From Candidatus Heimdallarchaeota archaeon LC_2 (lineage in GTDB: Archaea > Asgardarchaeota > Heimdallarchaeia > Heimdallarchaeales > Kariarchaeaceae), in contig MDVR01000008.1 in assembly GCA_001940725.1 (NCBI GenBank), positions 1 through 48,187 of the forward strand: DNA of 48,187 nucleotides, written 5' to 3'. Each line of letters opens with the position of its first letter. Positions within the stretch are counted from its first letter, which is position 1. The notes beneath the pieces are model-generated. The model searched no databases and was not told the origin of the DNA. It saw only the letters and a list, made by a program, of their open reading frames with translations. Both the position numbers and the translations under genes were made by a program. Positions 25,089 to 34,565 of this stretch are shown here, one piece after another.

Positions 25089-26210
25089 TTATCCAAACAA
25101 ATTTGCATTGGAATTTCTTGGGTATAAATCAATTAGACCGTAAAAAATTGTTACCAGAAATGTAATTGAAGAAGCAAAAAGCATGGTTTTTGTGAAAGGA
25201 TCAGATACCTGTAAAAATAATATTGCAATAAATGGACCAATAATTTGTGCAACTGAAATAGATGAATTAAACAATCCAGTAGCTGTGGCAACAGTTTTTG
25301 ATTCTTTACTCCTTTCTTCCACTCTCCGTAAACCTCCAACATAAAACATTGCCCATGAAAATCCAAGAATAACTTGGGTTAATATCATTTGAGGAAAATT
25401 TTCGACAAGAGTAAATGAAAAAAATGCAATAGAAGAAAATATTGCTCCTACAAAAAACATTTTTTTTGGATTGATTTTGTCACCTATTAAACGCATAAAT
25501 ATGAATTGTGTAATCATATTTGTAGCTTGAATCATCCCAATTTGAGTTGTTGAAAAGTTTAATTCTTCTGACAAAAATATCGGCCAAAATATCCAAATAC
25601 CATTTGCCGTTCCATGACGAATTATGAGAGTGAAATAAATAATCCAGTGTTTTTTAATAACTTCATTATACCGAATTTCTTCATTTTTTTGTAATTGTCT
25701 TTTTGGAAACAATTTATGACCTTCTACATTTATTTTAGAACTTAAAACAAAAGCTGAAAAATACATGATTGAGGAAAAGATGAAAACAAACTTAAGATTA
25801 TATTGATCAGCAATAATTCCTCCAATCAAACCTCCGATTGCCCATCCCATTGAACCAAATGAGGAGAGCCATCCTAGTTTCACTTTGTTATCTGACGCAA
25901 TCCCGATTAAAGATGATGGAAAAATTCCTAAAGCAATTCCATTAAATATTCTCGCAAGGAAATAGGTCCAGAAGTTAATTGGAAAGATATAAAAAATTGT
26001 ACTAACGGAGGATAAAATTAAACCTATTAACAGAAATTGCCTGCGACCGTGATAATCACTCAATCGTCCAAAAAATGCATTGGAAATCATCAAAGAAAAT
26101 GAAAATGGAATTGCAAGAATACCTATTTCAAAGGTACTTATTTCATTTTCTCGCATTAATAAAACCAAATATGTTCCAATTATGACAACTCCCGAATTGG
26201 AAAGAAGCAT
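25089..26210 (-). CDS. MFS transporter
   Basis: A major facilitator with 11-12 hydrophobic segments in 373 residues. Motif A is clear between helices 2 and 3 (FGRLSDYHGRRQFL). The central loop reads FPKRQLQKNEEIRYNEV. The substrate is unknown. The first in-frame ATG is at 26210, which starts the protein already inside helix 1. The open frame extends upstream to about 26280 with sensible text (IKKYELPIV) but with no ATG, GTG or TTG. An ATC at 26237-26235, with GGAGAT at 26249-26244, could be the true start, or one A may be missing from an A-run so that the ATG at 26252 is used. It lies 137 bases after the acetoacetyl-CoA synthetase gene. Confidence 0.88.
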   Translation of the reverse strand: MLLSNSGVVIIGTYLVLLMRENEISTFEIGILAIPFSFSLMISNAFFGRLSDYHGRRQFLLIGLILSSVSTIFYIFPINFWTYFLARIFNGIALGIFPSSLIGIASDNKVKLGWLSSFGSMGWAIGGLIGGIIADQYNLKFVFIFSSIMYFSAFVLSSKINVEGHKLFPKRQLQKNEEIRYNEVIKKHWIIYFTLIIRHGTANGIWIFWPIFLSEELNFSTTQIGMIQATNMITQFIFMRLIGDKINPKKMFFVGAIFSSIAFFSFTLVENFPQMILTQVILGFSWAMFYVGGLRRVEERSKESKTVATATGLFNSSISVAQIIGPFIAILFLQVSDPFTKTMLFASSITFLVTIFYGLIDLYPRNSNANLFG

Positions 26211-26347
26211 AACGATAGGTAGTTCATATTTTTTGATTTTCTTATCTCCATATTTGCTATTGAAATGAAGAATAAATAATTATAGATTTACAATATTTAT
26301 TATTTTCATTGACTTCTCTTGAACTTAACACAATGTGTCCAAAGGGT

Positions 26348-28321
26348 TTATTGCATCTTTCTGAGTTTAATTCCAAGTTTCTCAAATTCATCTAATGACT
26401 CTGGATTTCTCAGTGCACCTCGATTAGTTACTTTTCGTTCATGAAGAATATTTGTAACTGCAGATTCAACTTTTTTTCCGCTGAATGTATACGGTATATC
26501 TTGAACTTGCATTATTACACTAGGAACATGACGCGGTGAAGCTTGAGAACGCAAATTGGCTTTAATTTTAATTTGGAGATGTTCATCAAAATTATATCCC
26601 TCATTTAACTGAATAAATAATACTACTCGTTGATCTGAATCAATATTTTGTCCAATTGCTAAGCTATCACTTATTTCATCAAAGACCTCGACAACATTAT
26701 AAATTTCTGCAGTTCCAATCCTCACACCTGATGGTTTTAAAGTAGCATCTGATCTACCAAAAAAGGTGACCCCACCGGTTTCACTACTAATCTGAATATA
26801 ATCTCCGTGACGCCATACTTTTTTATCATCGTAATAATCAAAATATGCAGATTTATATTTTGCATTATCTTTGTCATTCCAAAAATATATTGGCATAGAA
26901 GGAGACGGAGCCTCACATACCAGTTCACCTTGTGTATCAAATATCGAGTTTGCATTTTCATCGTATGACTTTACTTTCATTCCTAGAGCTAATCCTTGTA
27001 ATTCTCCTACATACACTGGAAGATTCGGACTACCACCTGCAAAACACCCATTGATATCAGTCCCTCCAGAAATTGAATTTAGGTGTAAATCCTCTTTAAT
27101 ATCTTTGTACACAAATTCGAAGCCTTCTGGTGATAATGCGGAGCCAGTTTGTGATATTTCTCTCAAATAATTTAAATTGGTTTCATTACTTGGCTTTGCA
27201 TTTATACTTTTTAAATAATGCAAATAACTCGCACTACACCCAAAAATAGTAATTTTCTCCTTTCCAATAAATTTCCAAAGAGAATTCCAATTTGGATATA
27301 ATGGATTACCATCATACAGTACGATAGTTGCACCAACTGCCAATCCGGAAATTAACCAATTCCACATCATCCAAGAGGGTGACGTAATGTAAAATAACGA
27401 ATCACTTCTTTTTAAATCAGTCTGAATAACTAATTCTTTCAGATGATTGATTAAGACTCCTCCGGCCCCTTGTACCATGCATTTTGGTTTACCTGTAGTT
27501 CCTGAAGAAAACATAATATAAAGTGGATGATCAAAAGGCAATTGCTTGAAATTAATATTTTTAATAGGGTCCTTAGAAATGAAATCATGATATATTATTG
27601 ATTTTGGAACATTAGATATGTCTACATTTGGATCTTGATATGGTAATACAACTACATGTTCAATTGAAGGAATCTTTTCAACCAATTTTTTAATTTTCTG
27701 GAGCTGATCGAATTTTTTCCCTTTATAGGGATAAGCATCTACGGTAAATAAAACACGAGGTGTTATTTGACCCAATCTATCAATTGCAGCGTCTGATCCT
27801 AGTTCTGCCCCACACGAAGCCCAAGTTGCACCTAAGGATGTTGTAGCTAACATCGCAACAACTGTTTCAATCAAATTTGGCATGTATCCAACTATTCTAT
27901 CGCCTGGATTTATTTTCAATTTTGAAAGGGAATATGAAAGTTTAGCGACCTCATTATTTAGGTCCTTATATGATATTTTAATGGGTTGTTTATCCTCACT
28001 TTTGAATAGAAGTGCAGTGTGATCATCTTTGTAACGAAGTAAATTCTCAGCAAAATTTAACTTAGACCCAAGAAACCATTTAGTATTTGGTGGAAAATCT
28101 TGAATATTTTCTACCACAGAAGTGTATGGTTTAGACGCAATGATCTCATTGTATTTCCAAAGATCCTCCCAAAAATCAGCAATGCTTTCGATTGAGTATT
28201 CATATAAATCAGCATAGTTCTCTAATATTAGGCTCCTCTCTTCATTTATATAACTAATTAATTTAGTAATATTTGCATTTTTGATGACGAGTTCACTTGG
28301 TTTCCAAATTAATTTACTCAT
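26348..28321 (-). CDS. aacS: Acetoacetyl-CoA synthetase
   Basis: A 657-residue acyl-adenylate-forming enzyme of the acetoacetyl-CoA synthetase type (acetoacetate + ATP + CoA to acetoacetyl-CoA). The family-specific N-terminal part (LWKYNEIIASKPYTSVVE; KWFLGSKLNFAENLL) is present. Next come WASCGAELGSDAAIDRLGQI, the phosphate loop MFSSGTTGKPKCMVQGAGG, the adenylate motif region SGGTDINGCFAGG and the C-terminal GRSDATLKPSGVRIG. The last lysine region reads YTFSGKKVES, with the catalytic Lys of A10. Length is typical (about 650). It would link ketone-body or fatty-acid and amino-acid breakdown to central metabolism. The start is ATG at 28321; its promoter lies in 28322-28590. Confidence 0.93.
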   Translation of the reverse strand: MSKLIWKPSELVIKNANITKLISYINEERSLILENYADLYEYSIESIADFWEDLWKYNEIIASKPYTSVVENIQDFPPNTKWFLGSKLNFAENLLRYKDDHTALLFKSEDKQPIKISYKDLNNEVAKLSYSLSKLKINPGDRIVGYMPNLIETVVAMLATTSLGATWASCGAELGSDAAIDRLGQITPRVLFTVDAYPYKGKKFDQLQKIKKLVEKIPSIEHVVVLPYQDPNVDISNVPKSIIYHDFISKDPIKNINFKQLPFDHPLYIMFSSGTTGKPKCMVQGAGGVLINHLKELVIQTDLKRSDSLFYITSPSWMMWNWLISGLAVGATIVLYDGNPLYPNWNSLWKFIGKEKITIFGCSASYLHYLKSINAKPSNETNLNYLREISQTGSALSPEGFEFVYKDIKEDLHLNSISGGTDINGCFAGGSPNLPVYVGELQGLALGMKVKSYDENANSIFDTQGELVCEAPSPSMPIYFWNDKDNAKYKSAYFDYYDDKKVWRHGDYIQISSETGGVTFFGRSDATLKPSGVRIGTAEIYNVVEVFDEISDSLAIGQNIDSDQRVVLFIQLNEGYNFDEHLQIKIKANLRSQASPRHVPSVIMQVQDIPYTFSGKKVESAVTNILHERKVTNRGALRNPESLDEFEKLGIKLRKMQ

Positions 28322-28590
28322 ATTATTAATTCATTTTCAACTATTGTACAACATTTTTTATTTATTATCGTAACAAAGGTGTAACTTCTATATATTTCTA
28401 AGAAATATATTTGAGAATACATAGATTAATAGAATTTTATTTATTAATTCTTTCCTAAAAAAAGTATAAATTATTTAAACCTCAGAGTTAATGGTTTCTC
28501 TTTTTCCAAGATCAATGAATTTCAAGGTTTGGAAATAATCTATTAATTTTGACCTACCTTAAGTACAACAATTGGGTATATATTTTTAGT

Positions 28591-29589
28591 ATGAATGACC
28601 CGTTAAATTTAGAGGAAAGTCTCAAACAAAAATTAGAGTCTGGTGAGATAACTGAAGAAGAATATAATAAATTAATATCTAAATTTGGAGATCTTGATTT
28701 ACTCTCTTCAAATATTGACTCTTCTCCAAAGAAAAGTACAAAAACCCGAACAAAATGGCGATTTGCTGGATCTGCAAATGTTGATGGTGATGAAATTGAT
28801 GTACCTGTCAAGGTTTCAGGTAAATTACATGTTACTGGTGATTTAAAATGTCCAGAAATGAAAATTTCCGGAAAAACTATAATTGATGGAAACCTTACGG
28901 TTATTGAGGAATTGAAAATAAGCGGATTATTGTCAGTTAGTGAAGATGCTAAGCTTGGGGGCACAGTAAAAGTGAGTGGAAAATTAGATGTTAACAAAAA
29001 TTTGTATATTACTGAATATGCTAAAATTTCAGGTAAACTTACAGTCACTGAAAACATAATTTCAGGTGATGAACTTATAGTTTCAGGAAAAATTATCGCT
29101 AGTTCTGTACAATCAAAAGGCCTCGTTAAATCAAGTGGTACCGTAAACATTGCTCAGGATTTAATTGCGAATGAATTCATTTCATCTGGAGGAGGGTCGA
29201 TTATCGGTGGTAATCTAGAGGCGATAAATGTTGAAATTGCAAAAAGATATAGAGTATCAAAATATGAAGAAAATTTGGATGAAGACGAAGTTGGTAGTAT
29301 AGATAACTTTAATGATTTAGGACGTTTTGTTTCAAATTTAGTTGGTAAAATTGTTCCAAAAATAATCAATATGGGTTTCGGCGATGATCATAGGACTCCA
29401 AAAATATTTTCTATTGAGGGTAATTTAATTGGATCAACTGTAGATATATCTTATACACACATTAAAGGGGATTTAATTGCAGATGATGTTATTATCGGAC
29501 CTAAGGTTGTAATTGAAGGAACAATTCGATATAAAAATTCGATCACATTACCAAAAACCGTCGAATATCAAACAGAAAAAGCTGAGTAA
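28591..29589 (+). CDS. Bactofilin-like polymer-forming protein with SHOCT-type N terminus
   Basis: A 332-residue protein. The N terminus (LEESLKQKLESGEITEEEYN) resembles a SHOCT oligomerisation helix pair. After a basic linker, residues from about 50 to 235 are a right-handed beta-helix of 14-20-residue turns: VKVSGKLHVTGDL, MKISGKTIIDGNL, LKISGLLSVSEDAKL and so on, with repeated SG and G positions, as in bactofilins and related polymer-forming proteins. A gap of about 40 polar residues follows, and then a final set of turns (IEGNLIGSTVDISYTHIKGD). The frame is open from TTG 28549, but the ATG at 28591 gives the natural N terminus. It may form filaments or sit under the membrane; there is no membrane segment. 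Confidence 0.82.
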   Translation: MNDPLNLEESLKQKLESGEITEEEYNKLISKFGDLDLLSSNIDSSPKKSTKTRTKWRFAGSANVDGDEIDVPVKVSGKLHVTGDLKCPEMKISGKTIIDGNLTVIEELKISGLLSVSEDAKLGGTVKVSGKLDVNKNLYITEYAKISGKLTVTENIISGDELIVSGKIIASSVQSKGLVKSSGTVNIAQDLIANEFISSGGGSIIGGNLEAINVEIAKRYRVSKYEENLDEDEVGSIDNFNDLGRFVSNLVGKIVPKIINMGFGDDHRTPKIFSIEGNLIGSTVDISYTHIKGDLIADDVIIGPKVVIEGTIRYKNSITLPKTVEYQTEKAE

Positions 29590-29694
29590 CAATCAAATGT
29601 TCAATTAATTAATTCCTCTTATCTTTACATTATACAATCAACTCAAAATGAAATTCCGAAAACACTTATTAGATCAATAAATATTTGATAATTG

Positions 29695-31962
29695 ATGAGT
29701 ATAGCCGATACTTATAATTTATTTAAGCATGGTAAATTGGAGGAGTCTCTGAGCTCAATAAATAAATTATTATCGGGGATAAAAGAAGAATCAGAGGATT
29801 TTTTTGAGTTATGCTTATTAATTTGTGAAATACTGGTTTTAAAAGAAAACTTCAATCAAGCTCTTGATCAATTAGATATACTGATTCGAAACCCTCTCGA
29901 GGAAAAACACGAAATTAGTAATTTGAAAATACTTTTATTAAAATCAAGTATTTTAAATCATCTTAATAAAATAAAATCAAGTTATATTCTATTTCAAGAG
30001 GTGGAGCTAAGAACCGAAAATATTAAAAATAAAATCAATATACCCAACTTTCAAAGATTATTGATTAGGGTGTGGAGAGACAAAGGTTCATTCTTTCAAT
30101 TCTATGGAAAGCATGATGAAGCCGAAAATGCCTTTGCGAAATCACTAAAATTAACCGAGAAATTAAAAGATCAAATCGAGATTTGTACAACTCTTAATTC
30201 CTATGGACTCTTTAAACTTAATACTGATCATCTTGATGAGGCAGAATCATTATTCCAGAGGAGTCATAAAATTCGAATTAAATTGAAAAATGAGTATCTC
30301 CTAGTAAGATCTCATAATTCATTAGGCATGATCTGTCAGGTAAAGGGAGAATTAGACCTTGGATTGAATCATTTTCAAAAAGCAATGGAAATTAGTGAAA
30401 AACTTGATTTGAAGGATTCTTTGGTGATGCTTAACAATAGTTTTGGTTTAATAGCTCATAGTAAGGGAGATACCAGTAGAGCCTTAGAATATCACGAAAA
30501 CGGTTTGAAAATTAATGAAGAACTTGGAATTAAATCCAATTTATCCATATCTTATAACAATATAGGACTAGTTTATTTAACCCAAGGAGATTTGGATAAG
30601 GCTTTGAAATATTTACAGATAAGTCTTCAATATGGGAAAGGTATTTTTGATGAGGTGAATTATGTCGCTTCATACAATAACATTGGAATCATCTATTCAC
30701 AAAAAGGCGAGCTTGGAAAAGCATTGCATAACCACTATAAATATTTACAAATGGCAGAAAAATATAATATCAAAACAGACATGGCCACTGCCTATGTTAA
30801 CATAGGTTTGATACATCAAATAAAAGGTGAATATGAAATTGCTGATGATTATTTCCATAAATGCCTTGCTGTAGATAGGGAAATCGGAAACGAAATAGAT
30901 CTAGCAGAATCATTGTATACCATTGTTATTTTAAACCTTGAAAGATCTTTAAATGAAAAAGCAAAAAAATACCTCGATGAACTAATTAAAATAAATATTA
31001 ATGTCGATAATAAAATTGTAGATTTACGTGCGAGACTGGGGACTGCGATATTTAACAAACATACGAATCGATTCATTGCACGAGCAAAAGCACAAGAAAT
31101 GTTAATGAAAATCTCAAATGAAGAAGTAATAGATCATGAATTGACCATTTACGCTAAAATGAACTTGTGTGAATTATTGTTAAATGAATTAAAAATAACT
31201 GGAAACCAAATTGTTCTTTCTGAAATCAAAGAACTAGTTGAGAATCTTCATATTGTTGCTGATGAGCAAGTTTCACATAAATTGAAAGCAGAAGGTTATT
31301 TATTACAAGCAAATCTAGCTCTGATAGAATTAGATTTTGATAAAGTATTCGAATTATTACAAATTGGGGATAAGATTGCTAGGACTAAAGGATTAACTAG
31401 TTTATCAATTAAATTTTCAGAACAATTTGACAATCTACTTGAAAGAAAAGAGATCCTGGAACAATTAGTTGAAAATAATGTCCCCATTCAAGATAGACTA
31501 AATGAAATTGATGTCGAGGATCTTGTTGGAAAATTGATCTCACCAAATGATCTAAAAATACAAGAAGAGAAACCTGCATATTTCTTTATATTAACACAAG
31601 GCGGTGTAACGATCTATAATCGCAATTTTCACGGATCGGAATTAAAGAATGAACTTATGGGGGGATTACTCACTGCCATTTATACAATGAGTGAAGATGT
31701 TTTTTTGGGAGAAAAATCTGTTCAAAGAATTAAGCATAATGATTACACAGTTATTATAAAACCGGAAGGTGATTTATTGTTTAGTTATGTATTTACTGGG
31801 GCCTCATATAACGCACTAGAAAAATTGGAAAAAATCATAATAATATTGTCTGAATCTAACTTAATTTGGAAAGCATTGACAAGAAAGATCCCAAGGATCA
31901 GCATTTCAGAAAGAGAAGGTTTAGATTTGATTTTAAACGATATAATTATTAATCAGAGTTAA
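29695..31962 (+). CDS. TPR-repeat protein with C-terminal alpha/beta domain
   Basis: A 755-residue soluble protein. From about 5 to 410 it holds about ten tetratricopeptide repeats of 38-40 residues, the long type of LGN/NPHP-like proteins (for example SYNNIGLVYLTQGDLDKAL, NSLGMICQVKGELDLGL). Longer helices follow to about 610. The last 130 residues form a compact alpha/beta domain (AYFFILTQGGVTIYNRNF, GGLLTAIYTMSEDVF, DYTVIIKPEGDLLFSYVF) that resembles a longin-like or sensor domain. The start is TTG 29692 or ATG 29695; I take the ATG. Its end overlaps by 14 bases the end of the convergent GTPase gene, so the two are neighbours with probably related roles. Confidence 0.85.
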   Translation: MSIADTYNLFKHGKLEESLSSINKLLSGIKEESEDFFELCLLICEILVLKENFNQALDQLDILIRNPLEEKHEISNLKILLLKSSILNHLNKIKSSYILFQEVELRTENIKNKINIPNFQRLLIRVWRDKGSFFQFYGKHDEAENAFAKSLKLTEKLKDQIEICTTLNSYGLFKLNTDHLDEAESLFQRSHKIRIKLKNEYLLVRSHNSLGMICQVKGELDLGLNHFQKAMEISEKLDLKDSLVMLNNSFGLIAHSKGDTSRALEYHENGLKINEELGIKSNLSISYNNIGLVYLTQGDLDKALKYLQISLQYGKGIFDEVNYVASYNNIGIIYSQKGELGKALHNHYKYLQMAEKYNIKTDMATAYVNIGLIHQIKGEYEIADDYFHKCLAVDREIGNEIDLAESLYTIVILNLERSLNEKAKKYLDELIKININVDNKIVDLRARLGTAIFNKHTNRFIARAKAQEMLMKISNEEVIDHELTIYAKMNLCELLLNELKITGNQIVLSEIKELVENLHIVADEQVSHKLKAEGYLLQANLALIELDFDKVFELLQIGDKIARTKGLTSLSIKFSEQFDNLLERKEILEQLVENNVPIQDRLNEIDVEDLVGKLISPNDLKIQEEKPAYFFILTQGGVTIYNRNFHGSELKNELMGGLLTAIYTMSEDVFLGEKSVQRIKHNDYTVIIKPEGDLLFSYVFTGASYNALEKLEKIIIILSESNLIWKALTRKIPRISISEREGLDLILNDIIINQS

Positions 31963-33091
31963 CTGATGAACCTTGAAGCCAATTTTTAGTGGTTTGGTGC
32001 AATTTATCTCTGAGATTAATTAAAACCTCAATAACCAAATTTTCATGAGGATTATTGTTTCTATCAAAAGGAGTGGTAATATAATCCAACTTCTTTTCAA
32101 TCCTAATTTTCTGAAATTTATTCATGGAATTATGTAGAAAACCATCTACAACCCCTTTTAATCCAATAATCGAATCAAGTAATAATTTGTTTACGGTGAA
32201 TCCTGTGATGAATAATTCGGAACTTCCTCGAGCATCCTCATTCTCAATATTGAACGCGTTATAGATTAAAGGTTGATCTAGTTCTGGCAATTCAAATCGT
32301 CCTGTAATTGATACATTCGAAGTTACATCCTCAAAATTAAACGATGCAAGTAATCTGGTAATTATATCCTGGTGTAGTTTATATTTTTCCTCAGGAATTT
32401 GCGGAAATGAGGCAATGATGATTGGACCCGTTATTTGATTCATTGCTATCTGATAAAAATAAGGAAAATTAATCATAGGATCTTCTGAAAAATTTGTTTT
32501 GTTTCCTTCTGATTTAGCTTCTTTTTGATCGACCCATTTCATAATTTCATGAGTAAAATTTAATATTCCTTTGGATACATTCATTCCTGTCTTAGCACTG
32601 GTTTGTATTGAAGAATATTGAAATTTAAATTTCTTATTTTGCATAAATTCGACAATTAATTTATTCTGCATATCCAAAGATATCACATCAGTTGCTGAAT
32701 CAATTAAATCAGTTTTATTTCCAATAATTAAAACAGGTAGATCATTTATTTGAGTTTGGTTGACAAAATCATTTAACCAATTTATAATATTATGAAAAGA
32801 TGTGGGATTTGTAATATCATAAACAACTATAATCGCTGCAGCTCCACGGTAGAATAAAGAATGTACGGATTGAAACTGTGGTTGTCCTGCAAGATCCCAA
32901 AGTGCGAGACCAATTTTCTTATTGTTGATTGTGACTAATTGATAACTAAAATCTGAACCTATCGTTTGTAAATAATTGGTATCAAAAGATTCTCCAATGA
33001 ATTCTCTTCTTAAGCTTGTTTTTCCTGATCCGGGGTCTCCAATGACGACACATTTGATTTGAATTTCGTCCTGATCATTATCGGAAATCAT
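31949..33091 (-). CDS. Ras/Rab-like small GTPase with C-terminal extension domain
   Basis: A 380-residue protein. Residues 10-185 are a complete Ras-family GTPase: G1 GDPGSGKT (18-25), switch I around TIGSDF, G3 WDLAGQP (65-71, with the catalytic Gln), G4 NKTD (125-128) and G5 TSAK (164-167). All catalytic parts are intact, unlike the GTPase at 18482. Residues 205-370 form a separate alpha/beta domain (GPIIIASFPQIPEEKY, SITGRFELPELDQPLIYNAF, ELFITGFTVNKLLLDSIIG). It is not a known GTPase tail and could be an effector or membrane-binding domain. There is no prenylation motif. The start is ATG at 33091. Confidence 0.9.
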   Translation of the reverse strand: MISDNDQDEIQIKCVVIGDPGSGKTSLRREFIGESFDTNYLQTIGSDFSYQLVTINNKKIGLALWDLAGQPQFQSVHSLFYRGAAAIIVVYDITNPTSFHNIINWLNDFVNQTQINDLPVLIIGNKTDLIDSATDVISLDMQNKLIVEFMQNKKFKFQYSSIQTSAKTGMNVSKGILNFTHEIMKWVDQKEAKSEGNKTNFSEDPMINFPYFYQIAMNQITGPIIIASFPQIPEEKYKLHQDIITRLLASFNFEDVTSNVSITGRFELPELDQPLIYNAFNIENEDARGSSELFITGFTVNKLLLDSIIGLKGVVDGFLHNSMNKFQKIRIEKKLDYITTPFDRNNNPHENLVIEVLINLRDKLHQTTKNWLQGSSVNSD

Positions 33092-33321
33092 TTAATCAAC
33101 TTTGCAGGATGCTTCGAATACTACCCTAAGGCATCAAATATTTAGTAGTATTTGAATAAACAGTAATTTAGATATGAATAATACTTGATTTATTTGATTC
33201 ATAAACAATGCTTCCAAATTGTAAAATTAAATCAATTATTCTAACTCAACTTTAGTCAGTCCTCAAGGAATGTATAGTATAACTAAAGAAGTCAGAAAAT
33301 CTTCATATTATAGTTGGAATA

Positions 33322-33684
33322 ATGGATAATCAGAATTTAGTTACGATTTACAAAGTTAAGGAAATTTCAATTGCCCACAAATTATCGTTACCTTATAAAA
33401 GCAAATGTAATAAGATGCATGGTCATAATTTTAAAATAGAAATTTGGGTGAAGGGTAAAGTAACTTCTACAGGTATGGTGATTGATTTTAATAAATTAAA
33501 AGATGAAGTTATGAAATATGATCATACTTATCTAAATGACCTTATCGAGATACCAACTGCTGAAAATTTAGCTATAAAATTATGCAATGAAATTTATTCA
33601 CTATCTGAGAAAACTTTTTCTTCAGTTAAAATTAGAGTATGGGAAACAACAAGTGCATACGCAGAAACACGAATCGAGAAATAA
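33322..33684 (+). CDS. queD: QueD, 6-carboxy-5,6,7,8-tetrahydropterin synthase
   Basis: A 120-residue member of the PTPS/QueD family, which converts 7,8-dihydroneopterin triphosphate to 6-carboxytetrahydropterin for preQ0. Zinc ligands His19 (AHKL), His33 and His35 (MHGHNF) are present, with catalytic Cys29 (KCNKMHGHNF), Asp67-His68 (YDHTYLND) and the PTAENLA and VWETTSAYAE motifs that bind the pterin. The length is right. The start is ATG at 33322. It is followed 10 bases later by queE. preQ0 in archaea is used to make archaeosine in tRNA. The GTP cyclohydrolase for this route is not in the window. Confidence 0.95.
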   Translation: MDNQNLVTIYKVKEISIAHKLSLPYKSKCNKMHGHNFKIEIWVKGKVTSTGMVIDFNKLKDEVMKYDHTYLNDLIEIPTAENLAIKLCNEIYSLSEKTFSSVKIRVWETTSAYAETRIEK

Positions 33685-33694
33685 GGGCTATAGC

Positions 33695-34438
33695 ATGAAT
33701 ATTAATGAAATATTTGAGTCATTTCAAGGTGAAGGACCTAATACGGGAAAGCCTTCCATTTTTATTAGATTTTCAGGTTGCAATCTCAAATGTATTTATT
33801 GTGATACAAAATATACGTGGTTGTTTGGTGAGAAAACATTATTAAACATACGAGATTCAATTCCATTAGAATTTCATGATAAACTTGGAAACGAATTTTA
33901 CCAAAAGAAAGATGAAACACATAAAATGACAATAATTGATTTAATTGGAAATATTAAACAATACTCTGCAACAAATATTGTCATTACGGGTGGAGAACCA
34001 TTATTACAGAAAAAAGAAATCGAAAACATATTACTTCATCCTTATTTCGAGAATTTTAATTTTGAAATTGAAACAAATGGGACTATTGAACCTATTGAGC
34101 TTCCTACAAATAAATTGCAATATAATGTGTCTCCAAAATTAGCTAATTCATTTAATAAATTGGAAAATAGATACATTCCCTCAGTATTAAATAAATTTAA
34201 ACAAAAAAATTCTGTCTTCAAATTTGTAGTAAATGAATCGGATGATATTACAGAAATAATTAAAATCCAAAAAGAGCTAAATATTCCTGGGTCTCAAATA
34301 TACTTGATGCCAGAAGCTATTTCTAAAGAACAATTAGATAAGAATGGAAAAATGGTAGCTGAATTAGCAATGTTATACAACTATAATTATTCTCATAGAC
34401 TTCATATTCAGTTTTATGATGATAAGAGAGGAGTTTAG
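33695..34438 (+). CDS. queE: QueE, 7-carboxy-7-deazaguanine synthase (radical SAM)
   Basis: A 247-residue radical SAM enzyme that makes 7-carboxy-7-deazaguanine. The N terminus NEIFESFQGEGPNTGKPSIF is the QueE signature. The cluster motif CNLKCIYC (Cys29, Cys33, Cys36) has the canonical CX3CX2C spacing. VITGGEPLLQ and EIETNGTIEP follow, and the end HRLHIQFY is the QueE C-terminal motif. The reading frame is open upstream inside queD, but the natural N terminus is the ATG at 33695. A gap of about 127 bases follows before the small zinc-ribbon gene. Confidence 0.95.
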   Translation: MNINEIFESFQGEGPNTGKPSIFIRFSGCNLKCIYCDTKYTWLFGEKTLLNIRDSIPLEFHDKLGNEFYQKKDETHKMTIIDLIGNIKQYSATNIVITGGEPLLQKKEIENILLHPYFENFNFEIETNGTIEPIELPTNKLQYNVSPKLANSFNKLENRYIPSVLNKFKQKNSVFKFVVNESDDITEIIKIQKELNIPGSQIYLMPEAISKEQLDKNGKMVAELAMLYNYNYSHRLHIQFYDDKRGV

Positions 34439-34554
34439 ATTGACAATTAATATCTTCTAATGTTAGATAAGCAAATAATAATGAAATTACACAAAGCCTA
34501 AATAATAACTCTGATAATAATCGTATTAGAATTAAGTATCTAACAACTTGAATA

Positions 34555-34561
34555 GGTGATC
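34555..34561 (+). promoter_or_regulatory. Shine-Dalgarno GGTGATC before an ATA start
   Basis: GGTGATC is complementary to the universal 3' end of 16S rRNA. It stands 4 bases before the in-frame ATA at 34566. The cbiO-like gene has the same GGTGATC (46246-46252) exactly 4 bases before its ATG. This site therefore decides the start of the zinc-ribbon gene, which has no ATG, GTG or TTG. Confidence 0.6.
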
Positions 34562-34565
34562 AGAA

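Noticed and set aside
33587..33694. queE frame open upstream inside queD (ATG 33587)
   Set aside because: The QueE family N terminus (MNINEIFESFQGEG) starts at 33695; the earlier residues are a read through queD in another frame.
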